Shown: one piece after another, positions 47,170 through 57,978 of the stretch | Layout of the letters: each line of letters begins with the position of its first letter | Position numbering within the stretch: position 1 is the first letter of the stretch | Program-made: the position numbers and the translations under genes | Notes under the pieces: generated by a model | Seen by the model: only the letters and a program-made list of their open reading frames with translations | Database searches by the model: none | What the model was told of the DNA's origin: nothing | Assembly: GCA_037176705.1 (NCBI GenBank) | Contig: CM073899.1 | Coordinates: 6,200,001 to 6,264,000 of the forward strand | Reading direction: 5' to 3' | DNA length: 64,000 nucleotides | DNA from: Molossus alvarezi | Taxonomy: Eukaryota; Chordata; Mammalia; Chiroptera; Molossidae

Positions 47170-47290
47170 ACATCACCTGCCTCTCAGGAGTTCAGCAAGC
47201 TTGGTGTAACCTAAGTGGGTGGTCTGGTGCAGCTGGTTGACTAAAGTCCAACCTGAGCCTCTGGGACCAATACATGCATCTGACAGTATC
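47170..47290 (-). pseudogene. Provirus integrase zinc-binding N-terminus
   Basis: The minus strand reads QLHQTTHLGYTKLAELL, the His-containing half of the HHCC zinc-binding domain. The Cys half is not found downstream because the purine-rich block follows. Confidence 0.75.
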
Positions 47291-47399
47291 TATCATCCGT
47301 TGCTTTCCTTCGTGGCTGGTTTCTGCTTGGCTAGGTCAAACTTGGGTTTGGCATGGTGACTGATATCTGGAGAGGTCCCCACTGTGGTTTTAGGGCCAC

Positions 47400-47835
47400 C
47401 TGTCGAGCTTCCCTGTCTGCAGCATGGTTTCCCCTGGCCTCTAGGGAGTTCCCTTTTTGATGTCCTTTACAATGTTCTATAGCTACTGCCTTTGGTAACC
47501 AAATTGCATCTTGTAAAGCAAGAATTTCATCTTTATTTTTAATATCCTTCCCGGCTGAGGTCAGAAGTCCTCATTCCTGATAAATGGCACTATGCACATG
47601 TACTGTGGCAAAGGCATACCTGCTGTCTGTATACATGGTGACTGATTTATCCTTTCCCCAGCGTAGGGCCTGGATTAGGGCTATGAGCTCAGCCCTTTGG
47701 GCTGAAGTTCCCCTGTCTAATGACTGAGACTGAATGACACGGTCCAGAGTTATTGCTGCTGTCCCAGCATACCTGATTCCTTCCTGGACGTAGCTGCTCC
47801 CGTCCATGAACAATACCTCATCTGATGATGGCAGT
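47400..47835 (-). pseudogene. Provirus RNase H domain remnant
   Basis: The minus strand contains FMDGSSYVQEG, TSAQRAELIALIQAL, MYTDSRYAFATVHVHS and, after a stop, GHQKGNS and [10 protein letters not shown]. The four acidic catalytic positions of RNase H (D-E-D-D) are all recognisable. In-frame stops after IYQE and elsewhere break the frame. The expected RT polymerase domain upstream is missing: protease sequence lies within about 100 bp. Confidence 0.88.
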
Positions 47836-47900
47836 GGGACATCCCTGAGCTCTGGGGGGCCATCTGCAGTGTCAATTGCCTCCAGGCCATCCTGCAGAGG

Positions 47901-48190
47901 TTACTCCGGGTCATCATCTGGAGGCAGGCTAGCAGGATGGACGGCCAACGTTTTGTGGAACTTGATGTGGGGGCTGGCCTGGAGTGGCAGTGGCCAGGAA
48001 TTGAATGATCTCTGGAGGAGATCACGTCCGAGTAGGGGCACTCCGACAGGACCAGAAATGAATGAGTCACAGTATTTTTCCCAAGGTCTATAGTCCTCTT
48101 TGAAGTCCAGGGGTAGGTTAGGGCCCATTGGCTCGGTCAGGACTGAGTCTGCTGCACCAGTGTCTACCAGGAAACTAACCAGTTTGTCCC
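47901..48190 (-). pseudogene. Provirus protease remnant
   Basis: The minus strand reads LVSFLVDTGAADSVLTEP, carrying the aspartic protease active-site DTGA, then the flap-distal part (GVPLLGRDLLQ). The frame is open from about 48190 to 47901. It joins sequence just upstream of RNase H, so roughly 1.5 kb of polymerase is deleted. Confidence 0.85.
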
Positions 48191-48239
48191 CTATTGTCTT
48201 GCATTATTCTGGGCTCCGGAGGGCTCAGCTGGAAGGAGC

Positions 48240-48610
48240 CCTAGCCCTGTCATTTTCCTAAATTAAGGATGGCTTTTCATTTTGTTCCTCTACACCTGAC
48301 TTTGCCCTTGACTTTTCTATCCCTAACTGAAACCTAGGCCAGCCATCCTGACCCTTCCCCATGTTTCCCTTCCTAGGGTGATGCTTTTCTATGGGCCCGT
48401 TTCCCTACCTCCGCCTCCTGCCCTGGATCAAGGCAATCTCTAGTTAGGGACCAAGAGTAATGTTTGTGCCGGAACCTCGTTCAGGCCTTTCGCTCTCTCT
48501 CTCCTCGCAGGCACTTCCCTACCTTCCCAGGTTCCTCTTGGGGCCCATTACCAGGATTTGTGCCCTGGTCTGGGGTGCCTGGCTCTTTCACTATGGGGGT
48601 AGATGTCTCA
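48240..48610 (-). pseudogene. Provirus gag middle (deleted, degenerate)
   Basis: Proline/glycine-rich sequence (VKEPGTPDQGTNPGNGPQ) follows the matrix fragment. No capsid major homology region or CCHC zinc knuckle is visible before the protease, so most of capsid and nucleocapsid are gone. Confidence 0.5.
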
Positions 48611-48871
48611 TTAAATCAAGCCATTGATCAAGATAGGGGAATGGTCCGGGTGTCCTGGCTGCCCTGTGACCTGTCTCCAAACTGCCTGCTCTGGGTCAAA
48701 GGAGCCTGTATTGGGCCACCCTACCCCCAAAGCGGGCCATCCTAACTTACAGAGCACGCACAACTTACCTTGAGAATTTAATCCCACACCCACATTCGTC
48801 TCCAAAAGCTTCCCTGAAATGCTGCAAGAGGCAACCGAGGGGGTCTTTTGTGAACTTTGCCTATTTCCCAT
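48611..48871 (-). pseudogene. Provirus gag matrix N-terminal fragment
   Basis: The minus-strand frame begins MGNRQSSQKTP, with Gly2 as the expected myristoylation site, and includes CVLCKLGWPALGVGWP and GSFDPEQAVWRQVTGQPGHP, the matrix pattern of gammaretroviral Gag. The frame is open for 86 codons, although the part before KLCVLCK appears shifted. Confidence 0.8.
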
Positions 48872-49822
48872 CCTCCCTCAGTAGATAAGTTTTAGCCACA
48901 AACCAGCCTCAGATTAAACAGAAAAACAGAAAAAAAGAGAAAACTGAGAATTCCCAAGGGCTGAAGAGCTGTAGGCTTCCTTGTAGTGGGAGGTCTGTGA
49001 GCCAGGATAAAATATTCTCAACCCCTAGTGAGACCGGCCGGCACAATGTAAATCCTCGAGGAGACAGCGGACAAACAGGCGGAAGTGACAGTATAAGCAC
49101 GTGGACCATGTACAGGGAACAGAGACAAAAGAAAACACACAAGACAGAAACCTTTTGCTTTGTCCACCTAGCCATTTCCCTCGCGGAGATTTAGACGCCT
49201 CGTGGCATCGTCAGGCCCGTATAACCGCCGGCAGGATCAGGTTTGCAGGTGGAGACCAGGATGTCCCCACGGATCTCATACTGCCCTTAGCTTTTATTAG
49301 AGGTTGTCACAGGACCACAGGTAAGGACTTATAGAGGCTCCATAACAAGTGTCGTGGAGCACGGTCACTCACACACAATGACATCCATGCAGTCACATTC
49401 ACATACCAGAAGTTCCCGGGAGGTGATCAGACTCCCCTTCCGCCCCAGCAGCAGGCCAAGGAAAATTCCTTATCCAGTGGGAACATGATGAACCCCACCT
49501 AACATCTTAGGGGGATCCCGGAGAGGAGAGGTACGCTGCGTCCAGCCCGCTCACTCTCTCCCAGAAAGACCGGTCACCCGGAACCAACCTCCAGAGGCTT
49601 TACCAGGTCTCCTTAAATCTTTTGGGGATGTCTTGGCATCTCCCGGCCGCTCCTCGGAAACCTGAGTCGGATCTCGGGCCCTGGAACGTCTCAGGTGGTA
49701 CCCCTTTTAACGAACTACAGGCATCCGGTGGCCGGAGCAGGAGAGGCTGTTCCTCCTAGGTGTCTATCTCCTGGTGTCATAAAGCATCAGGGGTCTCGCC
49801 GAGGCAAGCAAATGGTGTGAGG
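48872..49822 (-). other. Provirus leader between 5' LTR and gag
   Basis: About 950 bp, GC-rich near the LTR. I could not identify a clear tRNA primer-binding site directly after the LTR end, nor a defined packaging signal. Confidence 0.55.
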
Positions 49823-49937
49823 TGTCAGCAAGATAACCAGAGACGCGCAGCCAAATTGTAAAGGAGCACTTTATTACACCGGCGGGCTGGGGGTTCTCCC
49901 CAAATCCTCAGCAACCTGCCTTCTTTGTTGCCCACCT
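49823..49937 (-). repeat. Provirus 5' LTR, truncated to R/U5
   Basis: Aligns with 44480-44595 (tgtcagc[g/a]agataac, ttttattac / tttattaca, ccccaaatcctcagcaac). U3 is missing: the sequence runs straight into the A-tail of L1 C. Confidence 0.85.
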
Positions 49938-50201
49938 TTATTTTTTAATTTATTTTTATTTTTTAAATTAATTTATTATTTTTGTTACAGATGTTTCTCC
50001 TTCCCCCCCCCACAGATTCCCCCTTCCCCCTCCCTCCCCGCCCTGTCCCCAGCTTTGTTGTCCATGTCCACTGTTCATACATACATGCATATAAGTTCTG
50101 TGGTTTATCTCTCCCCCACCACCTCCTCTTCTGGGGATTGTCAATCTGTACCCCACTTCCACGTCTCTGGGACTACCCCATTCCTCAGACTGTTATGTTC
50201 A

Positions 50202-51232
50202 TTATATTCCACAAATAAGTGAGATCATATGATACTTGTCTTTCTCTGTTTGGCTTGTTTTGCTTAGGATGACACTTTCCAGGTCCCTCCATGTTGTCTC
50301 AAAGGATAAGAGATCTTTCTTTCTTACAGCTGCATAGTACTCCATTGTGTATATGTACCACAGCTTTTTTAGCCATTTGTCTACTGATGGACATTTGGGC
50401 TGTTTTCTGATCTTAGCTATTGTAAATAGTGCTGCTATGAACATGGGGGTACATATATTCTTTATGATTGGTGTTTCAGGCTTCTTAGAGTATATTCCTA
50501 GAAGTGGGATCACTGGTTCAAATGGTAGTTCAATTTTTAATTTTTTGAGGTAACACCATATTGTTTTCCATAGTGGCTGCACCAGTCTGCATTCCCACCA
50601 GCAGTGTACTAGAGTCCCCTCTTTTCCACACCCTCGCCAACACTTATTGTTCGATGATTTGTTAATAGTGGCCATTCTGAGGTGTGAGGTGATACTGTAC
50701 CTCATTGTTGTTTTAATTTGCATCTTTGTGATGATTAGCGACGTTGAGCATTTCTTCATATGTCTCTTGGCCATTTGTATGTTCTTTTTGGAGAAGTGTC
50801 TCTTTAGTTCCTCTGCCCATTTTTTAATTGGGTTCTTTGTCTTCCTTTTGTTTAGTTTTATGAGCACTCTCTATATATTGGAAAATAACCCCTTATCTGA
50901 TATATCATTGGCAATTATGCTCTCCCATACAGTGGGTTGCCTTTCCATTTTGATGATTGTATCTTTTGCTGTGCAGAAGCTTTTGAGTTTGATGTAGTCC
51001 CATGTGTTCATTTTCTCCTTTGTTTCTGTTGCCTTAGGTGATATATCAGTGAAAATTCTGCTGTGTATGATGTCCGAAATTTTGTTGCCTACAGTCTCTT
51101 CTAGGATTTTTATGGATTCATGAGTCACATTTAAGTCTTTTATCCATTTTGAGTTTATTCTTATGTATGGTGTAAGTTGGTGTTCTAGCTTCATTTTTTT
51201 TATTCTCTCCCAAGGACATTTTTTCATTTTTG

Positions 51233-51282
<50 letters not shown>

Positions 51283-54269
51283 TCAATATGAAAGTGACAC
51301 ATTGAGTGGCTGCCACCCACATGACCAACCAGGGCTGGGGACAAACTGCAACCGAAGTACATGCCCTTAGCGGGAACCAAACCCGGGTCTCTCTGGACCG
51401 CAGGCTGACGCTCTAACCACTGACCAAAACCAGCCAGGGCCTAGCTTTATTTTTTTGCATGTAGCTGTCCAATTTTCCCAACATCATCTTGACTCCACTG
51501 TATGCTCTTGCCACCTTTGTCAAATATAAACTGAGCATATTTTCTTGGGTCCATTTCTGGGTATTCTATTCTGTTCCATTGATCTAACTGCCTGTTCTTG
51601 TGCCAGTACCAGGCTTTTTTGATTACAGTGGCTTTGTAGTACAAGCTGCAATCTAGTAATGTGATCCCTCCTACTTTATTCTTCTTTTTAAGATTGCTGT
51701 GCCTACTCAGGGTCTCTTATGGTCCAATATAAACTTTTGAAGTGTTTGTTCTAGTTCTGTGAAGTTTGTTGTTGGTATGTGATGGGGATTGCATTTAATC
51801 TATACATTGCTTTGGGTAGTATGGACATTTTAATTATGTTAATTCTTCCAATCCATGAACAAGGTATATGCTTCCACTTTTTTATATTTTCTTCTGTTTC
51901 TTTTTTCAGTGACCTGTAGTTTTCTGTGAAGAGGTTCTTTACTTCTTTGGTTAAGTTTATTTTTAGGTATCTTAGTTTTTATGCTGCAATGGTAAATGGG
52001 ATTGTGTTTTAAGTTTCTCTTTCTGTGAGTTCATCATTGGTGTATAAGAATGCCATCGATTTCGTTACGTTAATTTTGTATTCTGCTACATTGCCTATTT
52101 CATTTATTAGCTTTCATAGATTTTTGATGGAATCTTTAGGGTTTTCTACGTATAATGTCATGTCATCTGCAAATAATGACAGTTTCCAATGACTTCCTCC
52201 TTTCCAATTTGGATCCCCTTTATTTTTCCTTCCTATCTAATTACTTGGTTAAACTTCCAGTACTATATTAAATAAGAGTGGTGAAAGTGGGCATCCCTGT
52301 CTTATTTCCATTGTTAAGGATAATGCTTTTGGTTTTTTCCCCTTGAGTATGATGTTGGTTGTAGGTTTTTCATATATGGCCTTTATTATGTTGAGATATG
52401 ATCTCTGTATTCCCACATTGCTGAGTGTTTTTATCAGAAATGGGTCCTGGATTTTGTCAAATGCTTTTTCAGCATCTATTGAGATGATCATATGGTTTTT
52501 ATCTTTTCTTTTGTTTATGTGGTATATCACATTTATTGATTTGTGAATATTGTACCATCTTTGCATGCCTGGGATGAAACCCACTTGGTCATGATGAATA
52601 ATTTTTTTGATGTATTGCTGGATTCGATTTGCTAATATTTTGTTAAGGATTTTAGCATCTGTGTTCATCAGGAATATTGGCCTGTATTTTACTTTCTTTG
52701 TAGTGTCTTTATCCTGTTTTGGGATTAGGATTATGCTGGACTTATAAAATGAGTTTGGAAGTATTCTGTCTTCTTGGATTTTTTGGAATGTTTTGAGGAG
52801 AATGGGTATTAGATCTTCTTTGAATGTTTGGTAAAATTTGCCCGTGAAGCCATCTGGGCCTGGGCTTTTGTTTGCTGGGAGTTTCTTGATTACATCTTCA
52901 ATTTCCTTAGTTGTTATTGGTTTGTTCAAGTTTTCTATCTCTTCCTGGTTCAGTTTTGGGAGGCTGTGTGTTTCTAGAAATTTGTCCATTTCTCCTAGAT
53001 TGTCCAATTTGTTGGCGTATACTTGTTCATAGTATGTTTCAATGATCCTTTGTATTTCTGTTGTGTCAGTTGTTACTTCTTCTCTTTCCTTTCTGATTTT
53101 GTTTATTTGGTTTATCTCTCTTTGTTTCTTGGTGAGTCTGGATAAAGGTCCATCAATCTTGTTTATCTTTTCAAAAAACCAGCTTTTTGTTTCATTGATC
53201 TTTTTAATTGTTTTTTTTTTTTTTTTAGTCTCTGTGTCATTTATTTTTCCTCTGACCTTTACTATTTTCTTCCTCCTACTAGCTCTGGGATTTTCTTTTT
53301 GATTATGTTTTATTTCTTTTAGTTGTAGGTTTAGGAAGTCAATTAGAAATTTTTCTTGTTTCTTGAGGTAGACCTGTATTGCTACAAACTTCCCTCTCAG
53401 GACTGCTTTAGCTGTGTCCCATAGATTTTGTGTCGTTGTATGTTCATTTTAATTGGTTTCCAGGAAGTTTTAAATTTCTTCCTTGATCTTGTTAGTAACC
53501 CATTCGTTGTTTAATAACATGCTATTTAGCCTCCAAGTGTTTGAATGTTTTTATTGTAATTGAGTTCTAGTTTCATCCCACTGTGATCTGAGAAATGCTT
53601 GATATGATTTCAATATTCTTGAATTTGTAGAGATTTGCTTTGTATCCTAACATGTAATCTATCTTTGAGAATGTCCCATGTGCACTTGAGAAGAATGTAT
53701 ATTCTGCAGCTTTGGGGTGAAATGTTCTGTAAATATCAATGAAGTCCAACTGATCTAGTTTGTCTTGTAAAGACTCTATGTCCTTGTTAATTTTTAGTCT
53801 AGAAGATGTATCCAGTGGTGTCAGTGGTGTGTTAAAATCACACACTATAATCATGTTGCTATTGATCTCTTTCTTGAAGTCCTCCAGAAGTTTTAAAATA
53901 TATTTTGGTGCTCCTGTATTTGGTGCATATATGTTTACCAGGGTTATATCCTCTTGTTGGATTGATCCTTTTAATATTATGTATGTAACCTCCTCTGTCT
54001 CTTATTATGGTTCTTGTTTTGAAGTCTATCTTGTCAGATATGAGTATTACTACACCAGCTGTTTTTTATTTCCATTTGCTTGGAAAAAATTTTTCCATCC
54101 CTTCACTTTCATCCTGTGTGAGTCTTTTGTTGTGAGGTGGGTCTCTTGTAGACAGCATATATATGGGTCATATTTTCTTATCCAATCAGCTACCCTGTGT
54201 CTTTTGATTGGAGCATTTAAGGCATTTACATTTAAGGTAATTATTGATAGATAGTTATTAGTTGCCATT
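50202..54269 (-). pseudogene. L1 ORF2 (endonuclease-reverse transcriptase), copy C, near-complete but broken
   Basis: The start MATNNYLSIITLNVNALN (54269) begins the APE-type endonuclease, with the metal-binding region CLQETHL. The RT domain at 53007-52249 shows [50 protein letters not shown] and [17 protein letters not shown]. The FADD catalytic motif follows near 52165 but is frame-shifted by a small insertion. The C-terminus ends MISLICGI. Length without the SINE is about 1270 codons, normal for ORF2. Frameshifts and a SINE at 51200 prevent function. Confidence 0.95.
51200..51440 (-). mobile_element. Ves-type SINE in L1 C ORF2, with expanded (GA)n
   Basis: Minus-strand copy with TSD ctagctt[c/t]attttttt at 51185-51199 and 51441-51455. 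Its middle carries about 20 GA repeats (51236-51278), longer than in the other copies. Confidence 0.96.
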
Positions 54270-54285
54270 TTAATTTTATGCCTGA

Positions 54286-54289
<4 letters not shown>

Positions 54290-54340
<51 letters not shown>

Positions 54341-54352
54341 TCTCTCTCTCTT
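54290..54352. repeat. (CT)n microsatellite between L1 C ORF1 and ORF2
   Basis: About 30 CT units with one interruption, in the short inter-ORF spacer. L1 B has no such tract at the same place. Confidence 0.95.
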
Positions 54353-54361
54353 TCTTCTTCT

Positions 54362-55305
54362 TACAACAGTCCCTTCAGCATTTCTTGCAGTGCTAGTTTG
54401 GTGGTGGTAAATTCCTTTAGCTTTTTTTTTTTTTTCCATCCATGAAGGTCTTTATTTCTCCTTCAATTTTGAATCATAGCCTTGCTGGATAGAGTAGTCT
54501 TGGATTCAGACCCTTGCTGCTTTGCATTACTTTGTACACTTCATGCCATTCTTTTCTGGTCTGCATCGTTTCTATTGAGAAATCAACTGAGAGTCTAATG
54601 GGAGCTCCCTTGTAGGTAACTTTCTATCTCTCTCTTGCTTCCTTTAAGATTCTTTCTTTGTCTTTAATGTTTGCCATTTTTATTACAATTTGTCTAGCTG
54701 TGGGTCTTCTAGGGTTCATCTTGCTTGGGACTCTCTGTATTTCCTGGACTTATGTGACTTTTTCCTTCACCGGTTTAGGGAAGTTTTCTGTCATTATTCC
54801 TTCAAACAGGTTCTCTATTTCTTTCTCTAATTCTTCCCCTTCCAGGATCCCTATAATGTGAATGTTGTTATGTTTTGTATTGTCCCACAGCTCCCTTAAA
54901 CTTTCCTCCTGCTTTTTAGGTTTTTTTTTTTTTTTTCTCCATTGCTGCTCTATTTGAGTGTTTTTCTCTACGTTGTCTTTTAAGTTGCTGATTTGGTCTT
55001 CAGCTTCTTCTAATCTATTATTGAATCCTTCTAAGGTATTTTTCATAACCACTATGTCATTCTTTATTTCCTCTTGATTTTTATGCATAGCTTCTACATC
55101 TTTTTTTTAAGCTAAAGTATTTCTCAGTGAGCTTTTCATAATTCTTATTAAGTTGCTTGTAGTTCTCACCAAATTGTTTGAGCAGCCTTAAAATCATTGC
55201 TTTGAATTCTTTATCTGACAAGTTTCTGTCTTCCATTTCCTTTAGTTCCTTTTCTGGTGATTCCTCTTTCTCTTTCCTTTGATTGTTGTTTCTTTGTCGC
55301 CCCAT
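54362..55305 (-). pseudogene. L1 ORF1 (RNA-binding chaperone), copy C
   Basis: Met at 55305 (MGRQRNNNQRKEKEESPEKE). The coiled coil extends over 55200-54950 (KQLNKNYEKLTEKY, then FNNRLEEAEDQISNLKDNVE). The RRM follows (LRELWDNTKHNNIHIIGI) and the C-terminal domain ends in a stop near 54362. A frameshift near 55085 and further lesions split it. Expected size about 310 residues. Confidence 0.92.
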
Positions 55306-55593
55306 TTTAGCTGTCTGGTAGCTCTAGACCCGCTGAGGGATGTTTGGATGTGTATGCAGCTCACTGTATATCAAAAAAAGCTACTCTGCCTCCCAGACTG
55401 TTTTGTTGCGTGTTCCCTCTTGCCTGCTATTGATCCTGGAGGACTGACTACTGGGGGCTGGTATTGGTGTGTCCTGGTAGGTGCTGCTGCTGGATCATGT
55501 GGGCCCCTCTGGAGCTGTGTTCCCAGCTGGTCGCTGGTGCCACCTGTAGCTGTATAGCTCAGCCCTGTTGGAGCCATGCTCCCTGCTTGCTCA

Positions 55594-55815
55594 GTGGGCA
55601 GCTGGATCGCACAGTCCCTTTGGAGACCCGGCTCTACGTCTATCTTGTGAGCAGCTGAGTTGCACAGGCCTCTCTGGTGCCTCAGCACCTTACAGGTCCT
55701 GTGAGTAACTGGAATGCAGTCCCTTTGGAGACCCAGCTCTACACCTGTCTTGTGGGCAGCTGGGTCACACAGGCCTCTCTGGTGCTCCAGCACCCTGAAG
55801 GTCCCACGGGCAGCT
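55594..55815. repeat. Tandem array, about 53 bp units, in the L1 C 5'UTR
   Basis: The anchor 'gtgggcagctgg' or variants starts at 55594, 55646, 55701, 55752 and 55806 (steps 52, 55, 51, 54). Two unit types alternate, one with 'ccctttggagacccggctctac' and one with 'ggcctctctggtgcctcagcac', making a dimer of about 106 bp. Confidence 0.88.
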
Positions 55816-56312
55816 GGATCACACCGGTTCTTCTCAGGCTCTGGCTTCCCACTGCTCTTGTGGGCCACTGGGTAGCACAGGCCCCTTTGGAGCCCCAGGT
55901 TCCACTGCTGGCAGCTATGGAGTGCTGCTGCCCTGTGGGGCTCAACTCAGCTTTTGCTGTAGTTTTTGGGGATGGGTCTCAGCTGCTGGTCTGTGCTTCT
56001 GTTGACTGGGGATGGATGTCTGCTCCCCAGCCTCTGTTGCTGGAGGTATATCTTGACTCTGACAGAGCTGCTTCTATGGGGGATGGTGCTGGGCTTCTGG
56101 CCAACTGTGGCTTCTGCAACTGGCACCTTGGCAGCTCCACTACTGTGCACTGGTCTGTGTTGACACAGAGTGTCCACTGGTTCGATGGTGCCAGGTGTGC
56201 TGGTGGGCTCAGGTGGCTGGGCCCTAGCCGCTCCCACTGCCTCCTCCCAGGGAAGGCCCGGGATCTTCCAAAATGGTGGGACCTCCCCATTGCGCAGGGA
56301 GAAGGTCCCTGA
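55677..56312 (+). other. Antisense open frame in the L1 C 5'UTR (ORF0-like position)
   Basis: A 211-codon plus-strand frame, antisense to the L1, crossing the tandem array and containing VPLLAAMECCCPVGLN, MSAPQPLLLEVYLDSD and SSTTVHWSVLTQ. The same peptide pattern is readable at 16498-16923, and in pieces at 26911-27284 and 63660-64000. No known domain. Compositional openness cannot be excluded, because the sense strand also has a 126-codon frame here. Confidence 0.4.
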
Positions 56313-56490
56313 AGGGCTGCTTACCATGGTAGCCGGCTTCTCCGTTCACAGCACAGGGACCTTCTGCTCCACGTCTCTGCACTGCTCGGGTTTGGTCGTC
56401 CACCTTCACGTCCACTCACACTCTCTCACACACTCACTCACTCTCTCACACACTCACCCTCCCTCCAGTCCTGCCCGCTGCCATCTTTTC

Positions 56491-57592
56491 CTCTAGAGAA
56501 AGAGATTTAAAGATAGTTTTTTAAAAAGCTCATATTATAACAGTTTAAAGGCATTGATTGCCCTTTTAGAAAAAAAACCAATCTGTCAATCGAATTGTTC
56601 ATAACATAGCAACCATTTAATAAAAACTTATTTCCAAGTTTTATGACACGCTTCTGAGCAAGAATTTTATACTAGCTCAGATTTATTTTATGTCTATGAA
56701 GTACTTGCTCTATGCTTAGCACTTTGCAGTTATAGCTTGTTATTATAAGAAAACATAGGTTTTCAGAGGATTAAAAACAATTATATGTCATGTAAGAGAG
56801 GATATTTAAGAACATATGATTATATTTAAAACAAGGCATATATCACTTGGTATAATTCCCATCATAACTTGGGAATCATAAAGAAGCTGGGTGACAATTG
56901 CCAACCATTAGAGGGGGCACCGCATGGGCAGTTAAGCGTGCCCTTCTCCTGCTGCCAAAGCTCCTATTCTTTTGGGGTTACATCCTTACACTGTTTATCC
57001 AAGGCTCTGAGATTGAGCAGGTTTCTAACATAAAGCTAACTCTTTTTTTTCTTCATTGCTCTCTTTAAACATTTTTGGAGATTTTCCTTTACTAGCCCTT
57101 ATTTTAATTGCTGGAAAATCAGGGAATTTTCTAATTTTTTTCAGGAATTAAAAAAAAATTCTAGCCAGGTCTAGTTAAATCTTGTACCAATTTTAAATTC
57201 TTCTTCTCTTATTGCTCAGCCTCACCTCTGGGCCCGAGGGACCTGCTATATAAAGTAGGCAAGGTTATATTTATCCACCTTAAAATATGAAAAAGCAAGT
57301 CTCCTTGGGAACATTTGGCTGTTAATTTATAAAAGAGGGAGTAGGAGACACAGTTTGTGCATATATTTCGCAATAATATTAGATTTCATTTTCATAAAAA
57401 CATGGGATATTATCTTAAAAGGATTTTGTGCATCATCAAGTTTAACCCTTCCATTTCTGTCTTGCCTTATTTTGATTTTTAGTTGGTAAAATTAAGAATT
57501 GGACAAATTAACTGTTTTCTAAAAAACCAAAACCAAACCACAAGTCAAGTTAATTGCAGACCAAAACTGGAAACCAAGACTTTAGACCACCA
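56491..57592. other. Intergenic stretch, nothing firm
   Basis: AT-rich. A possible reverse MIR fossil lies at 56675-56770 ('ctatgcttagcactttgcagttat'), but it is weak. It shows neither provirus U3 nor HAL1 5' sequence, which matters for the deletion at L1 C. Confidence 0.5.
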
Positions 57593-57606
57593 GTAAATTA
57601 TTTTTC
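57593..57606. repeat. Target-site duplication of HAL1 copy 4 (3' side)
   Basis: gtaaattatttttc, repeated at 59758-59771. Confidence 0.92.
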
Positions 57607-57978
57607 TTTCTTTCTTTTTTTTTTTAAATCTTTATTGTTGGATGTAAAATATATTACAGATGTTCCACATTTTTCCCCCATTGACCCCCTCCTCCCCACT
57701 CCCGCCCCCCTCCCACCTTTTCCCACACTATTGTCTGTGTCCATTGGTTATGCATATAAGTTCTTTGGTTTATTTCTTCCCACCCCCCCCAACCCCTTTC
57801 CCTTTGAGGTTTGTCAGTCTAGCAATGAATTTTTATTTCTTAATCTCTTCACCTTTTTCACCCATTCCCCCAACCCCCCTCCCAACTGGCAACCAACAAA
57901 ATGTTCTCTGTATCTATGAGAATGTTTCTGTTCTACTTGTTCATTTTGTTTGTAGATTCCATTGTTGAAGATATGTAT

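Larger units (their letters stand above)
44480..49937 (-). mobile_element. Gammaretrovirus-like endogenous provirus, heavily deleted
   Basis: An old provirus on the minus strand. LTR sequence with an AATAAA signal occurs in direct orientation at both ends: the low-coordinate copy is the 3' LTR and the high-coordinate copy is a truncated 5' LTR. The LTRs differ at roughly one base in eight over 115 bp (by eye). Between them, in gammaretroviral order, lie a gag matrix piece, protease, RNase H, integrase and envelope pieces. Capsid and the RT polymerase domain are absent. SINEs interrupt the LTR and env. Many stops; not replication-competent. Confidence 0.9.
49938..56490 (-). mobile_element. Full-length L1 LINE copy C
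   Basis: About 6.55 kb on the minus strand (6.3 kb without its SINE): A/T-rich tail (49938-49985), polypyrimidine 3'UTR, ORF2 (54269-50202), a (CT)n tract, ORF1 (55305 to about 54362) and a 5'UTR starting GGAAAAGATGGCAGCGGG at 56490. It has the best-preserved ORF2 here, with a 252-codon RT block (53007-52249) and a 221-codon C-terminal block (50867-50202) open. It inserted in the provirus LTR with no TSD, and flanking sequence is lost on its 5' side. Confidence 0.96.
55306..56490 (-). promoter_or_regulatory. L1 C 5'UTR / internal promoter region
   Basis: About 1.2 kb, GC-rich, starting AAAAGATGGCAGCGGG (YY1-like core). It is shorter than in L1 B because the tandem array is smaller and the block at 15540-15960 of L1 B is absent. 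Promoter role inferred from L1 biology. Confidence 0.75.

Noticed and set aside
44480..49937. Functional retroviral genes
   Set aside because: Capsid, RT polymerase, part of integrase and most of env are missing, with multiple stops and two SINE insertions.
50202..54269. Intact, active L1 ORF2
   Set aside because: Long open blocks exist, but frameshifts (including near the FADD motif) and a SINE split the frame.
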